From AV40 sp035568175 (GTDB taxonomy: Bacteria; Verrucomicrobiota; Verrucomicrobiia; Chthoniobacterales; UBA10450), in the NCBI GenBank assembly GCA_035568175.1, contig DATMON010000008.1:1-64000 (forward strand): a stretch of 64,000 nt of DNA. The letters run 5' to 3'. The position numbers were made by a program, and so were the translations under genes. Positions within the stretch are counted from its first letter, which is position 1. The number at the start of each line of letters is the position of its first letter. The notes below the pieces were generated by a model. The model saw nothing but the letters and a program-made list of their open reading frames with translations, did not search any database and was not told the DNA's origin. Of the stretch, positions 16,027 through 24,883 are shown piece after piece.

Positions 16027-17496
16027 TCACTCAATCTTGAGCAACAAGATCGATTCTTTCCGGTAATCGGTCGAACGCATGATTCGATGCGGATGGCGCG
16101 GCGCCCAGCGATTGCTTTCCAGGACTTCCTGTTCCCGTTCGGGGCGGACCAGCAAATAGCGCGCGTCATTCGGGACTTCGTCAATCTCGTCCGCGTAAAC
16201 CAGTTTCGAGCGCATGTAAAAAAAGATCGGCTGATAATTTGGATCGAGCGCGTAAACCGTCTCGCCGCTCGGAATCAAAGATTCTACCTGATTGGCGAGG
16301 CGTTTGATTCGTTGCCGCCGATCCATTTTGGGAACAATCGCGATCGCGTATGTCCACATGGCAAGGAAGGCCAGAATGACGATGCCGATAATCGCGCGGC
16401 GGCGGGCGTTTAAAGAAAACGATTTGTCGCCGAGCCATCGCGGCCAGCGCAAATTTTCCTCGCGGAAAGTCATAGCCAGCAGCCAGCACGCAGGCACCAA
16501 CGCGGGCATCGCGTAACGCGGAATCGATCCCGGGACAAGATCGACAACCACAAAAGGAACGAGCGCGCCCCAAACCAGCGCTTTTGCAAATTGTCGATCT
16601 TTCTCGGCCGCGAAATTCTCGGAGCGCACCAACGGTAGAAAAATTACCCAAGGCAGAAGATAAAGGACGCCGTGTGGCATGTTGAAGATCCAGCGGCCAA
16701 ATTGAAAATCAGTGCCGCGAAGCCGGCCGGTGAACTGCTGCGACCATTTTGTTGTCGCCGTTGCGTGTCCGGCGGCTTGCACGAACGGGATGGCCCAGGC
16801 CGCGAAAATTCCAAGCATGATAACAATACCGACGAAATGCGCAGGGTGAAACAGCGCTCGCCAGCTTCGCTCTTTCCAAACGACCGCAAGCACGACGCCG
16901 TAGAAAAATAAAAGGTGAACTGGACCCTTCGCCAGCCAGCCCAGTCCGAGAAAAATGAACGGCACCGTCCAAATCAGCCACGCCGATTTTCTTTGCTCCC
17001 AAAAACTGAGCCAGAAAATGATCGCGAGCGCGCAAAGTGAGACGTAAAGCGCTTCGATTTCGACGAGTCGCCCTTTTTCGATGATTCCGGCATTAATCAA
17101 CCAGATGAGCGCGGCGATTGTCGACCCGCGTGGACCTAAACTCGCGCGCGCCACAGTCACAAACGCGATCGCAACCAAAAGAACAGAAATCACGGACGGC
17201 ATTCGCGCAGTCCATTCGTTTTGTTGTCCGAAAATCCTGAATGACGCGGCGACGAGCCAGTTGATCAGTGGCGGTTTCCGAAAATACGTCTCGCCGCCGA
17301 CTTGTGGCACGAGATAGTTGCCGGTCTCGAGCATCGAAATTCCGGGCAAAATTCGGCGGCCTTCTTCGCCTTTGATCGCAAGCGAGCCAAGCGCCGGGAG
17401 ATAAAGCGCGGCCCAAACGAGAATGACGATTAACAAATTGCCGCCGCGTGAGGTCATTGAAGGTGAGATGTTGGACGTTCCGGGAGCGCCGTTCAA
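16027..17496 (-). CDS. Family 39 glycosyltransferase (ArnT/PMT-like membrane protein)
   Basis: 489 residues with about ten to twelve hydrophobic helices. The N-terminal loop after TM1 carries the family's acidic motif (KGEEGRR), followed by YFRKPPLINWL, characteristic of ArnT-type polyprenyl-phosphate glycosyltransferases. LGWLAKGPVHL and YALDPNYQPIFFYMRS in the last third also fit. Such enzymes transfer a sugar from an undecaprenyl-phosphate donor to lipid A, another envelope glycan or a protein; which one is not decidable here. An internal ATG at residue 14 (MTSRGGN) is an alternative start. The gene stands alone, diverging from nusA. It contains an inverted pair of AAGATCGACA motifs (16537 plus, 16592 minus). 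Confidence 0.8.
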   Translation of the reverse strand: MNGAPGTSNISPSMTSRGGNLLIVILVWAALYLPALGSLAIKGEEGRRILPGISMLETGNYLVPQVGGETYFRKPPLINWLVAASFRIFGQQNEWTARMPSVISVLLVAIAFVTVARASLGPRGSTIAALIWLINAGIIEKGRLVEIEALYVSLCALAIIFWLSFWEQRKSAWLIWTVPFIFLGLGWLAKGPVHLLFFYGVVLAVVWKERSWRALFHPAHFVGIVIMLGIFAAWAIPFVQAAGHATATTKWSQQFTGRLRGTDFQFGRWIFNMPHGVLYLLPWVIFLPLVRSENFAAEKDRQFAKALVWGALVPFVVVDLVPGSIPRYAMPALVPACWLLAMTFREENLRWPRWLGDKSFSLNARRRAIIGIVILAFLAMWTYAIAIVPKMDRRQRIKRLANQVESLIPSGETVYALDPNYQPIFFYMRSKLVYADEIDEVPNDARYLLVRPEREQEVLESNRWAPRHPHRIMRSTDYRKESILLLKIE

Positions 17497-17540
17497 CCCC
17501 GCAGCTTGACGCTCTCTCTCGACAAGGGTAAGTTCAGCGT

Positions 17541-17599
17541 CTAGTCCGCGCTGATTGGAGTGGGAAATGATGTCCCACTCCTTTTGGTCTGCGGACTGG
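17541..17599 (+). promoter_or_regulatory. Nested hairpin leader just before nusA
   Basis: An inner stem of nine pairs (GGAGTGGGA 17557-17565 with TCCCACTCC 17573-17581, loop AATGATG) is followed by TTTT. It is enclosed by an outer stem AGTCCGC (17543-17549) with GCGGACT (17591-17597). The right outer arm touches the only Shine-Dalgarno-like GGA (17598-17600) before the nusA ATG at 17607. The inner hairpin resembles an attenuator, while the outer stem could hide the ribosome site. Function is inferred from structure only. Confidence 0.5.
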
Positions 17600-17606
17600 A
17601 TGTTTT

Positions 17607-18881
17607 ATGAACGCTGAATTCATTGCCATGCTGGATTACCTCGAACGGGAGCGCGGGATCAAACGCGAAATTCTGCTCGAAGCGGTTTCCACAGCGCTGC
17701 TTTCGGCATCAAAGAAGAGCGTCGGCGCGGCGCGCGATCTCAGGATCGACATCGACCCGCGGACGGGCGACATCCGCGCCCTGGCCAATCTCGTCGTGGT
17801 TGATGACGTGAAAAATCCGCAGGACGAGATCGCACTCGCCAAAGCGCGCCGGATCAAACCGGACGCGAAGATTGGCGACAACGTCGAGATGGAAGTGACG
17901 CCGCGAAATTTCGGACGCATTGCCGCGCAAACAGCCAAACAGGCGATGATGCAACGCATCCGTCAGGTTGAGAAGGAAATGATTTACGAGGAGTTCAAAG
18001 ACCGCGCCGGCGAAATCGTTAGCGGCACCGTCCGCCGCTTCGATCGCTCCGACGTAATTCTCGATCTCGGAAAATTTGAAGCGGTCATGCCGCAACGCGA
18101 GCGGGTCGTGGTGGAAGATTACAACGTTGGCGATCGCCTCCGCGCCTACGTTGTCGCAGTCGAAAATGGATTGCGCGGCCCCGAAATCATTGTTTCGCGC
18201 AGCCATCCGAATTTTGTTCGCCGCCTTTTTGAATTGGAAGTAAGCGAAATCGCCGATGGCACGGTCGAAATCCGCGGCATCGCCCGGGAAGCCGGTTATC
18301 GCACGAAGATCGCGGTCTGGAGCGCGAACGAAAAAGTGGACCCGGTCGGCGCTTGCGTTGGGATGCGGGGGTCGCGCGTTAAAAACATTGTCCGCGAACT
18401 TAACAACGAAAAGGTGGACATCATTCGTTGGAGTTCCGATCCGAAAGAGTTCGTTCTGGAAGCTCTCAAACCGGCGAAGGTGAAAAATCTGACATTCGAT
18501 CCGGAGAAAAAGAGCGCGCAGATTTCAGTAGATGAAGATCAACTGTCCCTGGCGATCGGGAAAAAAGGACAGAACGCGCGTCTAACTTCACGACTTACCG
18601 GTTGGGAAATTAACATCGACAAAGACACGTCGGCGACGACGGCAGTGGAGCAAAAAGTTGCGCAAGCGGCGCAGACCCTGGCCAAGGATTTACCGATCAC
18701 TGAAGAACAAGCAGTGACGCTGGTGAAATCCGGCTTTACGAATCTCGAAGGCTTGCATGCCGCCGATGTTCAAGATTTGGTAGACATCCTTGGCGTGGAC
18801 GAAGCAAAGGCGCGTGAAATTCACGACGCCGTCCATAAGCAAGATGTAACGCAAGAAGCGGGCTCGGCTCAAGGGGCTTGA
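17607..18881 (+). CDS. nusA: Transcription termination/antitermination protein NusA
   Basis: 424 residues, close to the core NusA length. Order: N-terminal RNA-polymerase-binding domain (1-125), S1 domain (about 130-200, GEIVSGTVRRFDRSDVILDLG), two KH domains (GACVGMRGSRVKNIVREL and LAIGKKGQNARLTSRLTGW), then one helix-hairpin-helix unit (ITEEQAVTLVKSGFTNLEGL). It binds RNA polymerase and nascent RNA to modulate pausing, termination and antitermination. It heads the operon with infB, rbfA, nrnA, truB and ribF. The usual rimP gene is not upstream, where a structured leader lies instead; NusA commonly regulates its own operon, so that leader is a plausible target. Confidence 0.97.
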   Translation: MNAEFIAMLDYLERERGIKREILLEAVSTALLSASKKSVGAARDLRIDIDPRTGDIRALANLVVVDDVKNPQDEIALAKARRIKPDAKIGDNVEMEVTPRNFGRIAAQTAKQAMMQRIRQVEKEMIYEEFKDRAGEIVSGTVRRFDRSDVILDLGKFEAVMPQRERVVVEDYNVGDRLRAYVVAVENGLRGPEIIVSRSHPNFVRRLFELEVSEIADGTVEIRGIAREAGYRTKIAVWSANEKVDPVGACVGMRGSRVKNIVRELNNEKVDIIRWSSDPKEFVLEALKPAKVKNLTFDPEKKSAQISVDEDQLSLAIGKKGQNARLTSRLTGWEINIDKDTSATTAVEQKVAQAAQTLAKDLPITEEQAVTLVKSGFTNLEGLHAADVQDLVDILGVDEAKAREIHDAVHKQDVTQEAGSAQGA

Positions 18882-18901
18882 GCCATGAGTAATTTTTTGA
18901 A

Positions 18902-21118
18902 ATGGCAACAAAATCGAAAACAGCGGCAAAAAAACCTGCAGCCCGCAAACCCGTTGCCACGCATAAGCCTGCCCCGTCCAAGGCAGCGGTTTCGAAAAAG
19001 AAGGTAGAGGCGCATCCAAAAACGACGCATGCTCACGCGCCAGCGCATGCGAAAGCGCCTGTTCATCGCCCCGCCGAAACGAAGCCGCAGACAAAACCCA
19101 GCACGCCTCATCGCCCAACGGTTGAAAGCGTCTCGCTAATCGACAAAAAGCATCCGCAGAAAAAAACTGCCGACGGCGAGATCAAAAAGAAAACCACGGT
19201 TCTGCCGCCGATCTCGCGGCTTCGCGCCTCGTTGGAAACGCCGACCGCGCCGCCGAAGAAACCGGAACCGGCGCAACCAGTAACAGCGACTGACGGAGCC
19301 GCCGCAGTCGAAACAGCTCCTCCTGAAGCCGAGGGACCGACGCAAAAAGTCATTCATATCAAGCCGCCGATCATTGTGAAGCAGCTTGCGGTCGAGCTTG
19401 GTTTGAAGCCGCATCAGCTCATCGCCGAGCTGATGGCATTCAACATTTTCGCGAACATCAATCAGACGATCGAGCCTGATATCGCGTCCAAAATCGCAGA
19501 GAGCCACGGGTTCGTTCTCGAAAAAGAGCGCCGCGAAAAAGGCGGGGGCGTGCACAAAGTCGAGCAAGTTGTGGTCGCACCGCCGCCGCCGGTCATTGAA
19601 AAAGCGGAGGAACTTAAACCGCGCGCGCCAATCATCACTTTCATGGGTCACGTCGATCACGGCAAAACGTCGCTGATGGATGCGATCCGAAAAACCCGCG
19701 TCGCAGCGGGCGAGGCCGGCGGAATTACTCAGCACATCGGCGCCTATACCGTCGATCATAAAGGACACAAGATTACATTCATCGACACGCCGGGCCACGC
19801 CGCTTTTACCGCGATGCGCGCGCGCGGTGCGAACGTCACGGACATCGTCGTGCTCGTTATAGCGGCGGATGACGGCGTCATGCCGCAAACGATCGAGGCG
19901 ATCAATCACGCCAAGGCCGCTCCGCACGTCGAGATCATGGTTGCAATCAACAAAGTCGATTTGCCATCGGCCAACATCGACAAGGTGAAGAAGCAGCTTC
20001 AGGATCGCGACCTGACTCCGGAAGATTGGGGCGGCAAAACCATCGTCTGCGAAGTTTCAGCAACGCGCGGCACCGGCATCGATCACCTCCTCGAGATGAT
20101 GTTGTTACAGGCGGAGGTGATGGATTTGAAAGCGTCCCCGACCGCGAGACCGCGCGGCACTGTCATTGAAGCGCAAGTGGAACCGGGCCGCGGCCCCACC
20201 GCGAGCGTGATTGTGCAGATGGGCACGCTCAAAGTCGGCGAACCATTCATCTGCGGAGATTACTCCGGCAAAGTGAAATCCCTGATCGACGACCGCGGCA
20301 AACCGATTAAAGAAGCAGGCCCATCGACGCCGGTGAAAGTTCTCGGGTTTACCGGACTCCCAAACGCGGGCGATGAATTCCTGGTGATGGAATCGGAGCG
20401 CGCGACGAAAACTTTAAGCGACGAACGTTTGGAGGCGAAACGCGCCGAGAAGTTGACCGTGCCTCAACGCGCCACTCTCGAAACTCTTCTTGAATCAGCC
20501 TCCGGCATAAAAATTCTTCGTCTCGTTTTGAAATGCGATACCCAGGGCTCAGTTGAAGCACTGACCGCCGCGCTACAACAGATCGAGAGCAAGAAAGTCG
20601 ATCTTGAAATGATTCACGCGGGCGTCGGGCCAATTTCGGAGTCGGATATTTTGCTCGCGAGCGCTTCCAACGCTGTCGTAGTCGGCTTCAACACTAAAGT
20701 TGAAAACATGGCTGTGTCGGCGGCGAAACGCGAAGGCGTTCAGATCAAGCTCTACAGCATCATTTACGAATTGCTCGATCAGATGAAAGACGCGATGGCC
20801 GGATTGCTCGATCCGGAATTTCGCGAAACGGTCCTCGGTCACGCCGAAGTGAAACAAGTCTTCGAGCTGAGCAAGGGCATCGTCGCGGGTTGTTTGGTGA
20901 CCGACGGCCGAATTGCTCGGACCGGGCGCGCGCGCGTGATTCGAAAACGTCAACCGGTTTACGACGGCGGACTTTCAACTTTACGCCGTTTCCAGGACGA
21001 CGTGAAAGAAGTCCGTTCCGGACTGGAATGCGGAATTAAGCTTGGCGACTTCAGTGAATACCAGGTGGGCGACATCATCGAATGCTATCAGCTCGAAGCT
21101 ATGGCCCAGAAACTTTGA
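18902..21118 (+). CDS. infB: Translation initiation factor IF-2
   Basis: 738 residues. A low-complexity Lys/Ala/Pro N-terminus (about 1-145) leads into an IF2_N-like segment (VKQLAVELGLKPHQLIAELM). The GTPase domain has G1 GHVDHGKTS, G3 DTPGH, G4 NKVD and G5 SATRG. Domain II and the C-terminal fMet-tRNA-binding domain follow, ending in GDIIECYQLEAMAQKL. It places initiator tRNA on the 30S subunit and promotes joining of the 50S subunit. It follows nusA by 20 bases and precedes rbfA by 18. No good Shine-Dalgarno is seen before the ATG, so coupling to nusA translation is likely. Confidence 0.97.
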   Translation: MATKSKTAAKKPAARKPVATHKPAPSKAAVSKKKVEAHPKTTHAHAPAHAKAPVHRPAETKPQTKPSTPHRPTVESVSLIDKKHPQKKTADGEIKKKTTVLPPISRLRASLETPTAPPKKPEPAQPVTATDGAAAVETAPPEAEGPTQKVIHIKPPIIVKQLAVELGLKPHQLIAELMAFNIFANINQTIEPDIASKIAESHGFVLEKERREKGGGVHKVEQVVVAPPPPVIEKAEELKPRAPIITFMGHVDHGKTSLMDAIRKTRVAAGEAGGITQHIGAYTVDHKGHKITFIDTPGHAAFTAMRARGANVTDIVVLVIAADDGVMPQTIEAINHAKAAPHVEIMVAINKVDLPSANIDKVKKQLQDRDLTPEDWGGKTIVCEVSATRGTGIDHLLEMMLLQAEVMDLKASPTARPRGTVIEAQVEPGRGPTASVIVQMGTLKVGEPFICGDYSGKVKSLIDDRGKPIKEAGPSTPVKVLGFTGLPNAGDEFLVMESERATKTLSDERLEAKRAEKLTVPQRATLETLLESASGIKILRLVLKCDTQGSVEALTAALQQIESKKVDLEMIHAGVGPISESDILLASASNAVVVGFNTKVENMAVSAAKREGVQIKLYSIIYELLDQMKDAMAGLLDPEFRETVLGHAEVKQVFELSKGIVAGCLVTDGRIARTGRARVIRKRQPVYDGGLSTLRRFQDDVKEVRSGLECGIKLGDFSEYQVGDIIECYQLEAMAQKL

Positions 21119-21136
21119 TGGGAATGAAAGGGTCAC

Positions 21137-21487
21137 ATGAAACATCGCATGCTGCGGGTCAACGAAGTCGTAAAACGGGAACTGAGTGGAATCGTTGCGC
21201 GCGAAATTAGTTTCGAAGGCGCGCTTGTCACCATCAATCACGTAAACGTCACCTCCGATTTGAAGAGCGCTCATGTGTTTGTCAGTGTCCTCGGATCGGA
21301 AAAGGCGGAAACCGTAATGACGCGCCTCGAAGAGCATCGCGTTGCCTTTCAATCCGAGCTCGCGCGTCGGGTAACGATGAAATTCACTCCCCATTTGCTT
21401 TTTCATCTCGATGAATCGATCGCGCGCGGATCGCGGGTGGTCGAGATTTTGCAGCAAATTGACGCCGACAGCCAAAAACCCGAGTGA
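21137..21487 (+). CDS. rbfA: 30S ribosome-binding factor A
   Basis: 116 residues, typical length. The small KH-like fold is seen in RMLRVNEVVKRELSGIVARE and DLKSAHVFVSVLGSEK, ending with RLTPH-like TPHLLFHLDESIARGSRV. It binds free 30S subunits to help 16S rRNA 5' maturation and cold adaptation. AAAGGG lies about five bases before the ATG. Its stop overlaps the GTG start of the next gene as GTGA. Confidence 0.95.
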   Translation: MKHRMLRVNEVVKRELSGIVAREISFEGALVTINHVNVTSDLKSAHVFVSVLGSEKAETVMTRLEEHRVAFQSELARRVTMKFTPHLLFHLDESIARGSRVVEILQQIDADSQKPE

Positions 21488-22464
21488 GCGCAGCTAAGTT
21501 CGAGCAAATTGGCCGGGCGTTGCGCGAACATCAGACGTTTGCGGTCCTGGGCCATGTTCGTCCGGATGGCGATGCGCTCGGGAGCCAGCTCGGCCTCGGC
21601 CTTTCCCTCAAGCAACTCGGCAAAGAGGTTCGTGTCTGGAACGAAGAAGGCATGCTCGAGAAATATAGTTTTCTGCCAAACGCGAACCTTCTCACCAAAC
21701 CGCCCATCGACCCGGAAGATGTCGATGTTGCCATCGCGCTCGACACTGCAATTCAGAACCGGCTCGGAACTGCGCTCCCCGCCGTTCGTTCGGCTAAACT
21801 TTGGATCAACATCGATCATCACCCGAGCAATCCGGGTTACGGCGACCTTGCTTACATTGATTCGAAAGCGCCGGCGACCGGGCAGATTCTTTTCGAGCTA
21901 ATCAAGAGCGAACAATTACCGGTTGATTCCGCGATCGCGGAAAATCTCTACGTCGCCATTTCGACCGACACCGGTTCCTTCCAATATCCAAATACGACCG
22001 CGCGCACTTTTGAGATCGCAGCCGAACTCGTCCGCGCCGGTGTCGATGTCGGCCGCGTCAGCCAGTTGACGTATGAAAACTATCCGCGGCGCCGCGTCGA
22101 ACTTTTGCGCGATCTTCTCGGGACAATGCGATTCGATGCGAATGACCGGGTCGCCAGTTTTAGTTTGAGCCAGGCGACTGCGAAAAAACTCGGAGTGCTG
22201 CCGGAAGACAATGAAGGGCTGATCGATCATCTGCGCGCGATCCGAGGCGTGATCGTTGCCGTGTTTTTTGAGGAACTAGCCGACGGCAAAGTCCGCGTGA
22301 GCATGCGTTCAAAAAGCGGGAAGGTGAATGTTTGTGCCATCTGCGACAAATTTGGTGGCGGCGGACACGTTCTGGCCGCGGGAGCGCGTGTCCGTGGCTC
22401 GCTCGCCGAGGTCGAAAAGAAAATTCTGGAGGAAGTTCGTGATGTCGTTGGTCGCGATTCCTGA
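21484..22464 (+). CDS. nrnA: DHH-family phosphoesterase (NrnA-type oligoribonuclease/pAp phosphatase)
   Basis: 326 residues beginning at a GTG that overlaps the rbfA stop. The DHH domain shows HVRPDGDALGSQLGL, D.A.DTAIQ and the INIDHHPSN signature that binds two Mn ions. A short linker leads to the DHHA1 domain with the substrate-binding KFGGGGHVLAAGARVRG motif. NrnA-type enzymes degrade short RNAs (nanoRNAs) and dephosphorylate 3'-phosphoadenosine 5'-phosphate. Position between rbfA and truB is common in bacteria with NrnA. Whether this protein has both activities or acts on cyclic dinucleotide products is not visible from sequence. Confidence 0.9.
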   Translation: MSAAKFEQIGRALREHQTFAVLGHVRPDGDALGSQLGLGLSLKQLGKEVRVWNEEGMLEKYSFLPNANLLTKPPIDPEDVDVAIALDTAIQNRLGTALPAVRSAKLWINIDHHPSNPGYGDLAYIDSKAPATGQILFELIKSEQLPVDSAIAENLYVAISTDTGSFQYPNTTARTFEIAAELVRAGVDVGRVSQLTYENYPRRRVELLRDLLGTMRFDANDRVASFSLSQATAKKLGVLPEDNEGLIDHLRAIRGVIVAVFFEELADGKVRVSMRSKSGKVNVCAICDKFGGGGHVLAAGARVRGSLAEVEKKILEEVRDVVGRDS

Positions 22465-23164
22465 CGGCGTCCTGCTGGTGGACAAAGCCGAAGGCATGAC
22501 TTCGCACGACGTGGTCGCGCTCGCCCGACGACAGCTCGGAATTAAAAAAATCGGCCACTGCGGGACGCTCGACCCAATCGCGACCGGATTGCTTCTTCTC
22601 ACAATCGGTCGCGGAACAAAAGTGCAGGATTTGCTAATGAGCGAAGACAAGGAATATGTCGGCACGCTCACGCTTGGCACGGCTACCAGCACCCAAGATC
22701 GACAAGGTGAAGTCGTCGAGACAAAGCCGGTGCCCGACTTGAGCGAGTTCGAAATTCGCGCGGCGTTCGAAAAATTTCGCGGCGATTTCTATCAAATGCC
22801 ACCAATGGTCTCGGCAAAAAAACATGGCGGCGTTCCGCTCTACAAATTGGCGCGGCAGGGAAAAGTGGTGGAGCGCGAGCCGCGCTTCGTTCACGTTTAT
22901 CGCTACACAATCGATCGGATCGCGTTGCCGGAAATCGATTTCAGCGTGTTGTGCAGCAAAGGTTTTTATGTTCGCACTTACGCGCACGACATCGGCCAGC
23001 TGCTTGGCTGCGGCGCGCATTTGAAATCCTTGCGACGGACACAGTCCGGTCGATTTGATGTTGGAAACGCGATCAGCGTCGACCAAATCAAAGAGCTGCC
23101 TCCCGAGGAAATCGCGCAGCGGATTCTTTCGCTGCCACAGGTCTCGCGTATGCGCGGCGCCTGA
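22442..23164 (+). CDS. truB: tRNA pseudouridine(55) synthase TruB
   Basis: 240 residues from ATG at 22442, chosen because GGAGG sits nine bases upstream and the protein then starts with the family's DGVLLVDKAEGMTSHDVV; an upstream in-frame ATG would only add shadow sequence from the previous gene. The catalytic Asp is in GHCGTLDPIATGLL. It converts U55 in the T loop of tRNAs to pseudouridine. It overlaps nrnA by 23 bases and precedes ribF by 14. The C-terminal PUA domain of some TruB proteins is absent, as in many bacteria. One AAGATCGACA motif encodes the TQDRQGEV stretch. Confidence 0.96.
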   Translation: MSLVAIPDGVLLVDKAEGMTSHDVVALARRQLGIKKIGHCGTLDPIATGLLLLTIGRGTKVQDLLMSEDKEYVGTLTLGTATSTQDRQGEVVETKPVPDLSEFEIRAAFEKFRGDFYQMPPMVSAKKHGGVPLYKLARQGKVVEREPRFVHVYRYTIDRIALPEIDFSVLCSKGFYVRTYAHDIGQLLGCGAHLKSLRRTQSGRFDVGNAISVDQIKELPPEEIAQRILSLPQVSRMRGA

Positions 23165-23178
23165 GTGTAAGATCGACA

Positions 23179-24102
23179 ATGGAAATCTTGCGATCGATTC
23201 CGGAGCTCGAGCGATTGCGCGGCCCGGTATTTCTGGCCATTGGCGTGTTCGATGGGGTCCACCGCGGTCACCAGGCGGTTATTTCAACGTCGGCAGATCA
23301 TGCGCGCGCTACGAGTGGAACGCCGGTCGTGGTCACGTTCGATCCGCATCCGGAAAAAGTTTTGCGACCAGTAGCCGCACCGCACTTGCTGACCGCCACC
23401 GAACATAAAATCGCCCTGATCCGCGCTCTCGGCGTTGAGCACTTGCTCATCATCAGTTTCGACAAACAGTTCGCCGCGACCGAGCCGGAAGATTTCGTGG
23501 AGAAATTAGTCGCCCATTCCAAACCGCTCCGCGAAATCTGTGTTGGTCACGAATGGTCGTTCGGAAAGAATCGCCGCGGCAATCTCGATCTTCTCAAGAG
23601 ACTTGGGGCGAAATCCAATTTCGACGTCGTAGGAATTCCGCCGGTCAAGATAAACGGCGCGGTCGTGAGCAGCACGGCGATCCGGCAGGCGATTGAAAAA
23701 GGCGATCTAACAAAAGCAGCCGAAATGCTCGGCCGCGAATACACCATTCTCGGAACGGTGACGCGCGGCGACAATCTTGGAAAAAAAATCGGATTTCCGA
23801 CGGCAAACCTGAGCGCACACAGCGAGCAATTTCCGCCCAACGGTGTTTATGCCGCGGAAGCGCGGGTCGAGGGCGAGTTGTATCGCGGCGTAATCAACCT
23901 TGGCATTCGGCCGACTGTGAACAGTGGGAAATCCGAGCGCGTGCTCGAGATTTACTTGTTCGATTTCAATCGCGACATTTATGGCCACGATGTCGAAGTT
24001 CGCTTCTTGAAATTTCTTCGACCGGAAAAGAAATTTGAAAGCCTGGACGCCCTCGTTCAACAAATCCGCCATGACGTCGAACAGGCGCGGCCACTTCAAT
24101 AA
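23179..24102 (+). CDS. ribF: Bifunctional riboflavin kinase/FMN adenylyltransferase
   Basis: 307 residues. The N-terminal nucleotidyltransferase domain has FLAIGVFDGVHRGHQAVI and VVVTFDPHPEKVL. The C-terminal flavokinase domain has GTVTRGDNLGKKIGFPTANL and NGVYAAEA. It phosphorylates riboflavin to FMN and adenylates FMN to FAD in the cytoplasm. It is the last gene of the nusA operon and ends two bases before a convergent gene. Its ATG is embedded in an AAGATCGACAATGG motif (23169-23182) in the position where a Shine-Dalgarno would lie, and no other ribosome site is evident. Confidence 0.96.
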   Translation: MEILRSIPELERLRGPVFLAIGVFDGVHRGHQAVISTSADHARATSGTPVVVTFDPHPEKVLRPVAAPHLLTATEHKIALIRALGVEHLLIISFDKQFAATEPEDFVEKLVAHSKPLREICVGHEWSFGKNRRGNLDLLKRLGAKSNFDVVGIPPVKINGAVVSSTAIRQAIEKGDLTKAAEMLGREYTILGTVTRGDNLGKKIGFPTANLSAHSEQFPPNGVYAAEARVEGELYRGVINLGIRPTVNSGKSERVLEIYLFDFNRDIYGHDVEVRFLKFLRPEKKFESLDALVQQIRHDVEQARPLQ

Positions 24103-24103
24103 A

Positions 24104-24496
24104 TTATCTAAGTCGATATTTTGCGACGCCGATCTTTCTAATTCCGGGCACACTCCGGCCAGTGCCGTTGAACCAGACGTAAAGATTCGCGTTCGGCACC
24201 TTTAACTTTTTCGAAAGCTCACCGATGGTCGATCCTTTTTTGCCAGCTGCGCGCAACGCCCGGACGATTTTCTCTTTTAATGCGCCGCGTTTGCTTCGCC
24301 GCCGAAGCGGGCCGCCAGGTGCACGGGAAACTGTCACCGGTGCCCGCTGCTCGCCTTCGCGCGACGGAATGCCGAACTGATTCTGGACGCGGATCATTTC
24401 GCGATCGATTTCCTGAATCTGGGCGATGAGCGCTTCTTTGCGCTCGGTCAGGCGAACAAGTTTCTTAAGGGTCGAACTCGGGATGTCTCTCAGCAT
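24104..24496 (-). CDS. Small basic protein, possible winged-helix regulator
   Basis: 130 residues from ATG at 24496; a TTG at 24523 would add nine residues that are just the translated AAGATCGACA motif, so the shorter start is preferred. An N-terminal helical region (LKKLVRLTERKEALIAQIQEIDREM) looks like a coiled coil. A Arg/Lys/Pro-rich linker leads to a C-terminal domain (ALKEKIVRALRAAGKKGSTIGELSKKLKVPNANLYVWFNGTG) that resembles a winged helix, ending with IRKIGVAKYRLR. No specific family was recognised. It is probably DNA-binding. It may be the last gene of the sigma/anti-sigma unit upstream, 45 bases away, and converges on ribF. Confidence 0.6.
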   Translation of the reverse strand: MLRDIPSSTLKKLVRLTERKEALIAQIQEIDREMIRVQNQFGIPSREGEQRAPVTVSRAPGGPLRRRSKRGALKEKIVRALRAAGKKGSTIGELSKKLKVPNANLYVWFNGTGRSVPGIRKIGVAKYRLR

Positions 24497-24541
24497 CCCC
24501 CACTTTACGGCCAAGATCGACAATGCAAATCTAAGTCAAAT

Positions 24542-24883
24542 CTAAGATTGGATGTGACTCGTTTTAGACATGGCGGCAAAGATGCCGCCGGCCATAACTA
24601 ACATCCCGCTGGCCAACGCGAACACGACGACCCACAGCGTCGGAATCGTAGTCAATCTGAACATCTCTACCAAGATAAAACGGCCGCCGTCGGACAAAAC
24701 ATATGTGAGCGCACTCGCCAAGGCACTCATTCCTACCAGAATGAGCGGCCGCAGAAATTGACCTCCCTGTTGAGGTATCGGCAGCTGTCGCAAAACACGC
24801 GCGGTGAAACCGTCGTCCTCAATGTACGGGACAGCGTCCTGTAGCTTTCGATCCAACCAATCTTGTTCAAGCTGCTCGTTCAT
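24542..24883 (-). CDS. Small membrane protein, probable anti-sigma partner
   Basis: 113 residues. The first 35 are hydrophilic (MNEQLEQDWLDRKLQDAVPYIEDDGFTARVLRQLP), followed by two membrane helices (LILVGMSALASALTYVL and LWVVVFALASGMLVMAGGIF). No zinc-binding HXXXCXXC is seen, so it is not a ZAS anti-sigma factor. Its ATG directly follows the TAA of the ECF sigma gene, the usual position of a cognate membrane anti-sigma factor, and the cytoplasmic N-terminus could hold the sigma factor. This role is inferred from context. Confidence 0.65.
   Translation of the reverse strand: MNEQLEQDWLDRKLQDAVPYIEDDGFTARVLRQLPIPQQGGQFLRPLILVGMSALASALTYVLSDGGRFILVEMFRLTTIPTLWVVVFALASGMLVMAGGIFAAMSKTSHIQS

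Noticed and set aside
17607..18881. NusA as truncated
   Set aside because: 424 residues with S1, two KH domains and one helix-hairpin-helix is a normal form in many phyla; only some proteobacteria have longer C-termini.
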